NCBI GenBank assembly: GCA_017998915.1
Contig: JAGOCE010000003.1
Span: forward strand, 1-37,099
DNA: 37,099 bases
From: Candidatus Ozemibacteraceae bacterium
Lineage (GTDB): Bacteria > Muiribacteriota > Ozemobacteria > Ozemobacterales > Ozemobacteraceae
Direction of reading: 5' to 3'
Positions 7,367-15,379 of this stretch are shown here, in pieces; position 1 is the stretch's first letter; each line of letters opens with the position of its first letter. A program made the translations under genes and the position numbers. Under the pieces are notes generated by a model, which saw nothing but the letters and a program-made list of their open reading frames with translations, was not told the origin of the DNA and did not search any database.

Positions 7367-8038
7367 ATGGGTGACATGCTGACCGGCACCGCGCCGATGC
7401 GGTTGCTGGACCTTTCGGGGCCTGACGTGCTGATGGGAATGTGCCTGGCGTTCGCTCTCTGTCTCATTCTCGCGCGGGTCTGCGCGGCGACGGCGCCCGC
7501 TGGAACCCAGACGAGGCATGTGCCGCGAACCATGGTCTTGCTGGGGGTGACCGTGAGCCTGATCATGGCCGTGATCGGGAACAGCCTCGCCCGGGCGTTC
7601 GGGGCTATCGGGGCGTTGAGCCTGATTCGCTTCCGCACCGCCGTGAAGGATACGCGTGATCTCGCCTCGCTGTTCATGTCGATCGCCATCGGCATGACGT
7701 CGGGAAGCGGGTATTTCCGGATCGCCATCGGGGCCACGGCGCTGATGTGCCTGTTCCACCTGTTCCTGGTGAAGTTCCCGCTCGTCGAGTCGGGGCGCCG
7801 GTTCTGCCTATTGAGATTGCGGCATCCCGTCGATCTCGACGTGGCTGCCCAGATTCTCCCTCTCATCCGCCAGAAAGCGGGCGAGATCAAGCTGCTCGGC
7901 AAGGAGGCGGCTGGAGACGGAAAACTCGCCGAAACGGTCATCGAGCTATCGGTGGACGATTCCCTCGCTCTCGATGAACTCGTGAAAAACGTGACGTCTG
8001 TCCATCCGACCGTCCAGGTCAGCGTCCTGCTGGACTGA
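7367..8038 (+). CDS. DUF4956 membrane protein of the polyphosphate set
   Basis: A 223-residue protein with hydrophobic segments near 20-40, 55-72, 100-112 and 118-137, and the DUF4956 hallmark GALSLIRFRTAVKDTRD at 82-98. The last 80 residues form a soluble domain. The biochemical role of DUF4956 is unknown, but its genes repeatedly neighbour those for VTC-type polyphosphate polymerases and CotH-family proteins, as here. It is first in a three-gene operon with CotH (22 bases away) and VTC. The start is fixed by AAGGAG at 7355-7360. A role in membrane export or assembly of the polymer is inference. Confidence 0.92.
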   Translation: MGDMLTGTAPMRLLDLSGPDVLMGMCLAFALCLILARVCAATAPAGTQTRHVPRTMVLLGVTVSLIMAVIGNSLARAFGAIGALSLIRFRTAVKDTRDLASLFMSIAIGMTSGSGYFRIAIGATALMCLFHLFLVKFPLVESGRRFCLLRLRHPVDLDVAAQILPLIRQKAGEIKLLGKEAAGDGKLAETVIELSVDDSLALDELVKNVTSVHPTVQVSVLLD

Positions 8039-8060
8039 TCGGCGATCCGGGCTGAACGGT

Positions 8061-9854
8061 ATGGAGTCGCGCCGGCAGGGGATTCGCGGCGGAAGACGGG
8101 GCGGCACGCAAACGCTGCTCTGGGTTGTCGCGTTCGCGCTCATCGCCGCGTTCCTCGCGATGGGAGACGAAGCAGGGAGAAGCCTGCGCATGGGGCAGCC
8201 TTCCGCCGTCTCGGGCGGGCGCCCCGACCCCTCGCTGGCCGCAGACCGCCAGGATCTCTTTCGCGTTCGCGACATCAGGCTGTCCATCGCCGAGGCAGAC
8301 TGGGACTTTTTCTTCAGTCACCCCCCGCTCTCTCTGACGGCGTTTCAGGATGCCCGGCTCGTATGCCCCGGGCGAATCAAACCCCTGAAGGTGTCTCTTC
8401 GCGTGCGTGGCGGCCACGCCTGGCACTGGCGGCCCGACAAACCGTCGCTGCGCGTGCGGATGCCCTTCGGCCTGGCGTTCGAAGGGCGCCGGGTTCTCGA
8501 TCTGATCAATCCCGAAGATCCCGCGATGGTGACGAGCCTGGTCGCGGATCACCTGGCGGTGCGGGCCGGCGTGGCGGCTTCGGTCACGCGCTGGGCCCGC
8601 GTCTGGGTGAACGATCGCTTTCTCGGCATGTATCATCTGACCGACAGGCTCGACGGAACGCTGCTGGCGAATCTCGGCATGTCGGAGCTACCGGTCGGCG
8701 AGGGGAACCGCCGCACGTCGGATCTGTGGATGGATCCCGATCTCTGGGATGTCCACGGCGGTGCGATGACCGTTCGCGACCTCTGCCGGCCGATGTTCGC
8801 GAAGCTGCTTGCGCTCGTCCGGCCGCCCCTGAATGTCGAGCGGTCCGCCGGGTTGTCGGAATATCTCGACCTGGTGCGGACGGCCTCCTGGTCGGCGATG
8901 GTCACGGCCGTTGGGAGCCTTCAGAGCGACGACGTCCACAACCAGCATTGGGTCTTCGACAACACCGAGGGCGTGAAATTCTGGCCGGTGTTCGCCGACT
9001 GCGGCGGGTTCGGAGCCGTCACCCGGTTCGGCCTCGAAACCCAGCCGGAGGACATCGAACTGTGGCCGTACGAGTTCCTCTTTCCGTTCATGAATGCCGC
9101 GTTTCGGAACCCCTACTTCGTCGCGAGGCGCAACATGGCTCTCTGGAAGCTGCTTCGCGGCGAACTGCGCGCCGAAGCCGTCGCCTCGCTCGCCATCGGG
9201 CTTCACGCACTGGTCGGGCCTGAGATCGCGGCGGAACGGCACCGCGGGGCCGTCGTCACCGTGCCTGGGCTGGGCGTTCCGATGCGGGTCCCGATTTCGG
9301 CGAGAGTCGCTGCATCGGAGGCGGCGCGCATCGGTGACTGGATGCGGCATCGCGAAGCCTATCTCGGCGGCATGCTCGCATCGCTTACCGTGACGATCGC
9401 GCCCGCGGAGCCGGTTTCCGGTGACTGGCTTTGCATGCCCGTCGCGGTGTGGGGCCATGCTCCCGTCGAGTGGGAGCCGGGGGAGCTGGCCGGGTCGATA
9501 CGGCTCGACAGGAACCGCGATGGCCGCATCGACCAGGACGATGCCCCGTGTTCGGCACGGCTTCGCCTGTACCCGGCGATGCGCGAAGAGCCGGCTGTGG
9601 GCAGGAAATGGCTCCGCGGCGAGACGCGGCTTCTTCCGTATCTGCTGGCACCTGCCTCACAGACCTATCTCATCGGCATTCGGGCGGACCGGGCTGCCGA
9701 GGTGGTGGCGGCCCTGAAATCCGGCGCAAGAAATTCCGTGACGGGGACGCCTGTTCCCGTTCTGACTGCGTCGGAGACGACGATGCCGCCCCTCTACACG
9801 CACGCCGGGAGCCTTCACCCGTGGGCCGTGTCACCCGGGACGCTGGACTGGTAA
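8061..9854 (+). CDS. CotH-family protein with signal anchor and EF-hand-like loop
   Basis: A 597-residue protein. Residues 18-34 are a membrane anchor, so the rest should be extracytoplasmic. The CotH-type core is seen in LKVSLRVRGGHAWHW (109-123), MYHLTDRLDGTLL (190-202) and DDVHNQHWVFDN (290-301) followed by FWPVFADCGGFG, which corresponds to the active-site region of CotH atypical kinases. Residues 483-494 read DRNRDGRIDQDD, a textbook EF-hand/dockerin-type calcium loop. CotH of Bacillus phosphorylates spore-coat proteins; the role beside VTC polymerases is unknown. No strong Shine-Dalgarno precedes the ATG, so translation may depend on coupling to the DUF4956 gene. Confidence 0.85.
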   Translation: MESRRQGIRGGRRGGTQTLLWVVAFALIAAFLAMGDEAGRSLRMGQPSAVSGGRPDPSLAADRQDLFRVRDIRLSIAEADWDFFFSHPPLSLTAFQDARLVCPGRIKPLKVSLRVRGGHAWHWRPDKPSLRVRMPFGLAFEGRRVLDLINPEDPAMVTSLVADHLAVRAGVAASVTRWARVWVNDRFLGMYHLTDRLDGTLLANLGMSELPVGEGNRRTSDLWMDPDLWDVHGGAMTVRDLCRPMFAKLLALVRPPLNVERSAGLSEYLDLVRTASWSAMVTAVGSLQSDDVHNQHWVFDNTEGVKFWPVFADCGGFGAVTRFGLETQPEDIELWPYEFLFPFMNAAFRNPYFVARRNMALWKLLRGELRAEAVASLAIGLHALVGPEIAAERHRGAVVTVPGLGVPMRVPISARVAASEAARIGDWMRHREAYLGGMLASLTVTIAPAEPVSGDWLCMPVAVWGHAPVEWEPGELAGSIRLDRNRDGRIDQDDAPCSARLRLYPAMREEPAVGRKWLRGETRLLPYLLAPASQTYLIGIRADRAAEVVAALKSGARNSVTGTPVPVLTASETTMPPLYTHAGSLHPWAVSPGTLDW

Positions 9855-9866
9855 GGAGAAAAGACG

Positions 9867-10643
9867 TTGGCGAGCGACTGGGGACGATACGAAGAACGAA
9901 AGTTCCTGCTTCCGCCGGGAACGGCGGGGGAAATTCAGGCGCGGCTGACCCGCGCTGCCGTTCCCGACAGGCATTCCGGAGCATCGGGATACGAGGTCGC
10001 CTCCCTGTATTTCGATACCTGGTCCGGCCAGTGCGCGGCGGACAAGCGGGAGGGGGAGTTCGACCGGTATAAGATACGGCTTCGCGCTTACCGTTCCGAC
10101 ACGGCTGTGGGCTGGGCAGGTTTTCACCTCGAACTGAAGAGCCGTCAGGGAAACCGGATCGGCAAGCGTCGCCAGCTTTTGCGGCCAGAGGATGCTGACG
10201 GCATTGCTCGTGACGGGCTGGGCGGCGCGGCGGTGGTTGCCCTGCTGGATGGGGATGGAGATCGGCTCGTTCCGCCCGGACTGGCTGCGGCCTGGGCGTC
10301 TCGACCGGTTCTGCGGCCTGCCGTTCTGGTGACATATCGGCGGTCGGCGTTTCAGCTTCCGGGCTTGCCCGGCCTGCGTCTGACGTTCGACCGGCAGGTC
10401 GCCGCTCATCCGCCCTGCTGGCCCCCTGAAGATGCGGGATGCGGGCGTTGCCCTTTCAGCCCGGTGTGCATTTTCGAAGGAAAAGCGCCTCTTGCCCTGC
10501 CGCGGACGATCCTGCAGATCCTGGCATCACACGGCATTCTGGAAACCAGTTGTTCCAAGTTCCTTCTTGCCCGGGATCTGCTTGATACCAGAATTCGCGA
10601 TGTTCATGCGGCGATACCGCTTGCGGAAGGGCTCCGTTTCTGA
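9867..10643 (+). CDS. VTC-domain polyphosphate polymerase
   Basis: A 258-residue cytoplasmic VTC domain of the triphosphate-tunnel fold. Motifs run in family order: YEERKFLL (8-15), SLYFDT (46-51), KIRLRAYR (69-76), HLELK (87-91) with K100, YRR (157-159), TFDR (173-176), FEGK (203-206) and SKF (230-232). These basic and acidic residues line the tunnel that polymerises phosphate from ATP in yeast Vtc4. Unusual is a CX7CX2CX5C cluster at C184, C192, C195 and C201, just before the last tunnel Glu. The start is TTG at 9867 after AAGGAG. It ends the DUF4956-CotH-VTC operon, converging on a TPR gene. Confidence 0.9.
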   Translation: MASDWGRYEERKFLLPPGTAGEIQARLTRAAVPDRHSGASGYEVASLYFDTWSGQCAADKREGEFDRYKIRLRAYRSDTAVGWAGFHLELKSRQGNRIGKRRQLLRPEDADGIARDGLGGAAVVALLDGDGDRLVPPGLAAAWASRPVLRPAVLVTYRRSAFQLPGLPGLRLTFDRQVAAHPPCWPPEDAGCGRCPFSPVCIFEGKAPLALPRTILQILASHGILETSCSKFLLARDLLDTRIRDVHAAIPLAEGLRF

Positions 10644-10661
10644 GATGAGAAGCCGAACGCC

Positions 10662-11288
10662 TCATTCCCCCATGGCGAGAAGGGCGGCGAGTGTTTCCGC
10701 CCTCTCGGGATCGCAGGCCGACAAGGCTTTCTGCTCGCGGAGCGCCGTTTCTCGGTCGCCACTCGAAAGGGCAAGCGTGGCTATATACAGGCGTATATAT
10801 CCTTCCCGCGGGCCGGAAGGGTGGAGCGCAAGAACCTGCTGAAGCGCTTTCCCGGCCTCCGACAGAAGACCGAGATCCGCGCGGGTCATTGCCAGTTCAT
10901 ACCAGGCGTCGATATCGCCGGGAGCGAGCTGGATCGCCTTTTCCAGAAGACGTATCGCGTGCTCCATGTCGCCGGTCTGCCGATTGCAGCGACCGAGGGA
11001 AACGAGGAGCGAGGCATCGTCTGGCTGTCGTGACAGGGCGCGGTGATACTGCCGGATCGCCTGGGTCGGCCGGCCGCTCAGTTCCAGCGCAAGGCCGAGA
11101 TCGTGGTTGACCGCGGGATCGTCGGGGTTCAGCCGGTAGAGTTCCTGAAAGCGGGCGAGATCGTTCCCAAGTTGCGCGCGATCGGGGGTTTGTGCAAGAA
11201 TGAACGGTGAGAAGCAGGTGAACAGGAGCATCAGCAGCGTTCTGCCGATCGCTCGTCCCGGAAGGGGCGCATGAAGGGGGCCCGTCAT
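10662..11288 (-). CDS. Exported TPR protein
   Basis: From the ATG at 11288 the product has 208 residues: a signal peptide (LLMLLFTCFSPFILAQ, cleavage near residue 33) followed by about four TPR units (AVNHDLGLALELSGR, ASLLVSLGRCNRQTGD, IDAWYELAMTRADLG and a degenerate last one). TPRs mediate protein contacts; no specific role is evident. The reading frame stays open upstream to 11534, but that part lies inside the opposite gene and looks non-coding. The chosen ATG overlaps the plus-strand start at 11287 in a CATG, and no good Shine-Dalgarno supports it, so the start is uncertain. Confidence 0.75.
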   Translation of the reverse strand: MTGPLHAPLPGRAIGRTLLMLLFTCFSPFILAQTPDRAQLGNDLARFQELYRLNPDDPAVNHDLGLALELSGRPTQAIRQYHRALSRQPDDASLLVSLGRCNRQTGDMEHAIRLLEKAIQLAPGDIDAWYELAMTRADLGLLSEAGKALQQVLALHPSGPREGYIRLYIATLALSSGDRETALREQKALSACDPERAETLAALLAMGE

Positions 11289-12594
11289 GGAAAACAGCAC
11301 CGTCAATCGGTTCATGTGGGTCATTCCCGTCGTTTTTCTCATCCTAGCATGGCGAATGAACGGGCTCAAGACGTCGCGCGATATCTGCCCCGAGTTCGGA
11401 GGCGTGCTCGACATCTCGGAAGCCATTGCCGCCAAAGCCGACGGGACTCCGCCCCGGCTCGAAATGGAATACAAATACCTCATCGAGGGGCCCGCGGATC
11501 TCCTGAAGAAGGACGAGTATCTTCTCGGCGCCATGCATCGGGCCGTAGAGCGGGAACTTCAGAACGAGTTTCAATGGGAAGTGCCGAAATACGTCAACGC
11601 CTCGTTCTCGGTCTGCCCGATCGGCCTCGGCACGTTCTGTTTCGTCGACATCTACGTCGATACCCAGGACGGCATCAACGAGCGCTGGAACATCGCGCAT
11701 CGCATCCGGTACCGCTGGCACTCCCGGGGCTCGTTCATCCGGTACATGCTCGGGAGCGAGCGGGCCGACGACTACCCGCACCGGTGCGAATACCAGGTGA
11801 AGAGCTCGCGCGACGAGCAGAAGGACGGCTTTTATACCGCCAGGGAAACCCGGTTCGAGTATCGGAACGAATCCCTGCCGTTCAAGCGCGACAAGTCATC
11901 GCCGCCGCCGCCCTGGCCGTTTCATGAATATGTACCATCGGCTATAACCGGACACTATAGAAATTTTTTCGCGACCTCGGCACAGGAATACGCGAGGTTT
12001 ATCCGCGAGGTTGAACCCCACCGGGAAAAGCTCCACCTGGCGCCGACCGTGATCGAGGTGATGACCCGGCGCCGGATCCATCTCAACCTGAACAACCCGT
12101 GGGGGGCCGCGACCGCGATTCTCGGCGGCGGGTCGACGACGAACACGACCCAGGCGATGGTGCTCACGCTCGATACCGTCGAGGTATATCCACCGGATAT
12201 CCTGCGTGTCTACTACGTTTCCAGGGAGGCGCGAAAATCGGGGGCGTATGCCCAGCGGCTCGAGCGGCGCCTGCGTGACGAGTTCCGGCCGGCGTCGACC
12301 TATACCGAGGTCGAGTTCGAGTTCGAACGGAATATCGAGGCGGCTCTGCACGAACAGATGCGCGTTGCCACCGATTCGGCCGAAGCCGGGCGGCTCGAGG
12401 CGATCGAGGCCGCGTTTCTCAGAGATCAGCTTCGCGTTTCCGAAATCGTCCGCAATGCCCTGAAGGAGCTGGGCCTGACCGCGACGCCTATCAATATCAG
12501 TAAATATAGAAAGGCTCGGTCGATCCTGCGGGGCGATCTCACCTGGTCGGCCTGGGGCGGCAAAACCGGCGTTGCATCGGGAACGCAACCGTAG
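11287..12594 (+). CDS. Membrane-anchored VTC/CYTH-like tunnel-fold protein (proposed)
   Basis: A 435-residue protein with one N-terminal membrane segment (9-24). No family is obvious at once, but the motif order matches VTC/CYTH tunnel enzymes: E59-x-E61-x-K63 (the CYTH signature), YVDT (123-126), RIRYR (139-143), E168 to K172, RRR (261-263), LTLD (293-296), EVEFEFE (341-347) and SKY (405-407). The last three parallel TFDR, FEGK and SKF of the neighbouring VTC enzyme. It could be a second polymerase, an inactive partner or a polyphosphate-binding subunit. A segment at 205-290 is extra. AGGGGG precedes the ATG. It lies between the VTC operon and pst. The family call is inference. Confidence 0.6.
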   Translation: MENSTVNRFMWVIPVVFLILAWRMNGLKTSRDICPEFGGVLDISEAIAAKADGTPPRLEMEYKYLIEGPADLLKKDEYLLGAMHRAVERELQNEFQWEVPKYVNASFSVCPIGLGTFCFVDIYVDTQDGINERWNIAHRIRYRWHSRGSFIRYMLGSERADDYPHRCEYQVKSSRDEQKDGFYTARETRFEYRNESLPFKRDKSSPPPPWPFHEYVPSAITGHYRNFFATSAQEYARFIREVEPHREKLHLAPTVIEVMTRRRIHLNLNNPWGAATAILGGGSTTNTTQAMVLTLDTVEVYPPDILRVYYVSREARKSGAYAQRLERRLRDEFRPASTYTEVEFEFERNIEAALHEQMRVATDSAEAGRLEAIEAAFLRDQLRVSEIVRNALKELGLTATPINISKYRKARSILRGDLTWSAWGGKTGVASGTQP

Positions 12595-12795
12595 ATCGAG
12601 GCGGGGTATGATCGCATTGTTGCGTGGAAGGGCGGATTTCTCCTCCTCCACAGACGATATGCGGGGAGATACGGCAAAAATGCCGTGCCACGGATATGAA
12701 TCTGTCGGTTCGGATACGTTGCACGGAAATCTTGATCGAGGGGATATTTGGGCTTGCCATCGGGGCGCGGTTCTGGTAAAAATGCGCCCGTGAGA
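12595..12795. other. Gap before pstS, probable control region
   Basis: These 201 bases hold no convincing gene. A short CGGC-AAAAA-GCCG hairpin lies near 12673. I looked for a Pho box: AATCTGTCGG near 12700 matches half a site, but no second repeat follows. The pst operon must be transcribed from here or from further upstream. Confidence 0.4.
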
Positions 12796-13659
12796 ATGTA
12801 CGCGACGGGCGGTCGATGTCGGTCTTCACGACCGATCTGGCGCTTTGCGCGCCTTGGCATCGTGGTGCTTGTACTGCTCGGCCTTGTCGGCCTTTCCGGC
12901 TGCAGGGGCAAGGGCAGGGTGCTCATCGTCGCGGGGTCGACATCGGTGCAGCCGGTGATGGAGAAGATCGCCGAAGCGTTCCGGAAGATCAAGCCCGGCC
13001 TTCGCGTCGATATCGAGGGCGGCGGCAGCAGCGCCGGCATCATGGCCGTCAGGGCGAAGACCGCGGCGCTGGGGATGTCCTCGCGCGAACTCAAGCAGAA
13101 CGATCCGAACGAGGCGCAGTTGTGGCGGCAGATGCTCGCTCTCGACGCGATCGCGATCATCGTCCACCCGGAAAACACTGTCGCGAGCCTGACGTTGGCT
13201 CAGGTGCGCGACCTCTTCTCGGGGAAGGCCAATACCTGGAACGTGGTGGGCGGCCGCGACAGGCCGGTCCATATCCTGGTTCGCGAGGAAGGCTCGGGCA
13301 CCCGCAGCGCTTTCGAAGAACTTGTCATGAAGGACGGGAAGCACGAGACGCCGGTCGACGACTATGCGCTCGTGCAGGATTCGTCGGGCGGTGTGCGAGA
13401 AGTGGTCTGCAATGACCGCGACGCCATCGGCTTCGTTTCGCTCGGCGCGCTCAACGACAGCGTTCGTGCCGTCAGCGTCGACGGAGTGACCCCCACGTTC
13501 GAATCGGTGCGGGAAGGGAAATACCGGCTCGTGCGGCCGTTCTACCTGATCGGCATCCAGCCGCCGGTCGGTGATGCCGCGGACTTGACGAGATTTTCGC
13601 TGGGCAGTGAAGCTGCGGTGATCATGCAGAAGGAGGGCCTGGTCGGTGTCTTACGGTAA
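12796..13659 (+). CDS. pstS: Phosphate-binding lipoprotein PstS
   Basis: A 287-residue periplasmic phosphate-binding lipoprotein. Hydrophobic residues 18-34 end in the lipobox LSGC, with Cys36 as the lipidation site. AGSTSVQP (46-53), GGGSSAGI and EEGSGTRSAFEEL are the phosphate-ligand motifs of the PstS family. It captures phosphate and delivers it to the PstCA channel. It is first in a six-gene operon and overlaps pstC by 14 bases. The reading frame opens 16 codons earlier (12748) and a GTG at 12790 is also possible. I chose the ATG at 12796 because it gives a normal lipoprotein signal; no strong Shine-Dalgarno is visible. Confidence 0.93.
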   Translation: MYATGGRCRSSRPIWRFARLGIVVLVLLGLVGLSGCRGKGRVLIVAGSTSVQPVMEKIAEAFRKIKPGLRVDIEGGGSSAGIMAVRAKTAALGMSSRELKQNDPNEAQLWRQMLALDAIAIIVHPENTVASLTLAQVRDLFSGKANTWNVVGGRDRPVHILVREEGSGTRSAFEELVMKDGKHETPVDDYALVQDSSGGVREVVCNDRDAIGFVSLGALNDSVRAVSVDGVTPTFESVREGKYRLVRPFYLIGIQPPVGDAADLTRFSLGSEAAVIMQKEGLVGVLR

Positions 13660-14521
13660 CGTGATGGCGGCCGACGACCTCCGCCGGCGCGAGGAGCGGA
13701 TCAGGCTTGCCCTGCTGTGCATGGCCTTCTCGTCGATTCTCGTTCTGGCGATGATCATCCTGTTCGTCTTCCGCGAGGGCGTTCCGCAGATCGCACGGGT
13801 CGGGGTGCCCGCATTTCTGGGCGGCGGCCGGTGGGCGCCCACGAAGGGCCTGTTCGGCATCTTCCCCATGATCGTCGGCACGATCCAGGTCACTCTCGGC
13901 GCGCTGGTAATCGGCGTTCCGCTTTCCCTGCTGTCGGCGATCTGTCTCTCCGAGTTCGCCGCGCCGCGCGTCAGGATGGTCATGAAACCCCTGATCGAGC
14001 TGCTGTCGGCCATTCCGTCCGTCGTGTACGGCTTCATCGGCGTGACCGTCATCGTTCCCCTTGTCCGCGAAACGCTCGGTGGAAGCGGGTTTTCGGTGCT
14101 CTCGGCCGCGCTCATGCTGAGCGTGATGATCCTGCCGACCGTGACGAGCATCGCCTACGACGCCCTCCGGGCCGTTCCCGCGGCATACCGGGAAGGCGCG
14201 CTCGCGCTGGGGGCCACGCCGTGGCAGACCGTCACGCGCGTCGTCGTTCCGGCGGCCCGCTCGGGCCTCGTGACGGCCGTCATCCTCGGTATGGGCCGCG
14301 CCATGGGCGAGACGATGGCCGTCATCATGGTCGCCGGAAACGCCGTCGTCGTGCCGACCTCGCCCCTCCATCCGTGCCGCACCCTCACGAGTAATATAGC
14401 GCTGGAAATGGCATACGCGGCGGGTGGGCATCAGAAAGCTCTGTTCGCGACCGGGGTCGTATTATTCGTCATGATATTCTGTCTGAACTCTCTCGCCACG
14501 TTCATCGTGCGGCGCCGCTGA
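13646..14521 (+). CDS. pstC: Phosphate ABC transporter permease PstC
   Basis: A 291-residue six-helix permease of the phosphate ABC importer. LFGIFPMIVGTIQVTLGALVIGVP, IELLSAIPSVVYGFIG and the EAA-type loop YREGALALGATPWQTVTRVVVPAA (which contacts the ATPase) are characteristic, as is GMGRAMGETMAVIMVAGN in the helix after it. The start is the GTG at 13646, eight bases after AGGAGGG, inside the end of pstS, so the two genes are coupled. It pairs with PstA in the inner membrane. Confidence 0.96.
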   Translation: MSYGNVMAADDLRRREERIRLALLCMAFSSILVLAMIILFVFREGVPQIARVGVPAFLGGGRWAPTKGLFGIFPMIVGTIQVTLGALVIGVPLSLLSAICLSEFAAPRVRMVMKPLIELLSAIPSVVYGFIGVTVIVPLVRETLGGSGFSVLSAALMLSVMILPTVTSIAYDALRAVPAAYREGALALGATPWQTVTRVVVPAARSGLVTAVILGMGRAMGETMAVIMVAGNAVVVPTSPLHPCRTLTSNIALEMAYAAGGHQKALFATGVVLFVMIFCLNSLATFIVRRR

Positions 14522-14536
14522 CGGGGGAAGAAGACG

Positions 14537-15379
14537 ATGGAACAGAGCGTCCGCCGCCGCAACGAGCTCGCGAACCGGGCCGGCATCGGTCTCAGTTATC
14601 TCGTGACCGGGGCCGTCGGCCTGCTTCTCGCGGGGATCGTCGGCTACCTTCTCTGGAACGGCTGGCCGCGCCTTTCCGCGGGGTTCTTCCTGCAGCAGCC
14701 CCAAGACCTCGGTCGGGCCGGTGGTATTCTGCCGGTGCTCGTGTCGACCGTCCTGCTCGGCGGGCTTTCCCTTGCGATCGCCGTTCCGCTCGGTGTCTGC
14801 ACGGCCATCTACCTGACGGAATACACGGTCGAAGGGAAACTGACGACGGTTATTCGGTTCGGGGCCGAGTGCCTCGCGGGCATTCCGTCGATCATCTTCG
14901 GCCTGTTCGGGTTCATCCTGTTCGTCATCACGCTCGGCATGGGCTGGTCGATGCTCGCCGGCGCTCTCACGCTGGCCTGCATGGTCCTGCCCACGATCAT
15001 CCGGACCGCGGAAGAGGCGATCAAGTCGGTTCCGGCTGGGCTTCGCGACGTCGGCTACTCGCTCGGAGCGACGAAATCCCAGGTCGTCTGGCACATCGTG
15101 CTTCCCCAGGCGCGGCCGGGTATCATGACCGGCGTCATTTTGGCCCTGGGCCGCGCCCTCGGCGAGACGGCCTGCGTCATCTTCACGACCGGCATCTCCC
15201 TGGAAATGCCGACCTCCCTGCTCGACCCCGGCCGGCCGATGGCCGTTCATTTCTACATTCTCGCCCGCGAGGGGATCTCGATGGAGATGGCCTACACGAC
15301 GGCCCTGGTGCTGGTCGGCCTCATCCTGCTCGTGAACGTCGCCTCGGCTTGGTTCCTCGCGAAGCGGAGCTCGTCATGA
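14537..15379 (+). CDS. pstA: Phosphate ABC transporter permease PstA
   Basis: A 280-residue permease that partners PstC. Family landmarks are ECLAGIPSIIFGLFGF, the EAA loop AGLRDVGYSLGATKSQVVWH and ALGRALGETACVIFTTG. Six membrane helices are evident and the length is normal. It starts 15 bases after pstC behind GGGGGAAGAAG and overlaps the next gene by ATGA. Because its ATPase partners differ (see the two following genes), PstA and PstC may each dock a specific ATPase. Confidence 0.96.
   Translation: MEQSVRRRNELANRAGIGLSYLVTGAVGLLLAGIVGYLLWNGWPRLSAGFFLQQPQDLGRAGGILPVLVSTVLLGGLSLAIAVPLGVCTAIYLTEYTVEGKLTTVIRFGAECLAGIPSIIFGLFGFILFVITLGMGWSMLAGALTLACMVLPTIIRTAEEAIKSVPAGLRDVGYSLGATKSQVVWHIVLPQARPGIMTGVILALGRALGETACVIFTTGISLEMPTSLLDPGRPMAVHFYILAREGISMEMAYTTALVLVGLILLVNVASAWFLAKRSSS

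Noticed and set aside
6604-7941. A 445-codon open frame on the minus strand
   Set aside because: It lies opposite the Nudix and DUF4956 genes and the end of the LysE-type gene, all of which have clear family motifs. GC-rich DNA leaves long chance frames on the other strand.
12595-12795. A Pho box before pstS
   Set aside because: Only one half-site-like CTGTC is present, without the second direct repeat at the expected distance.
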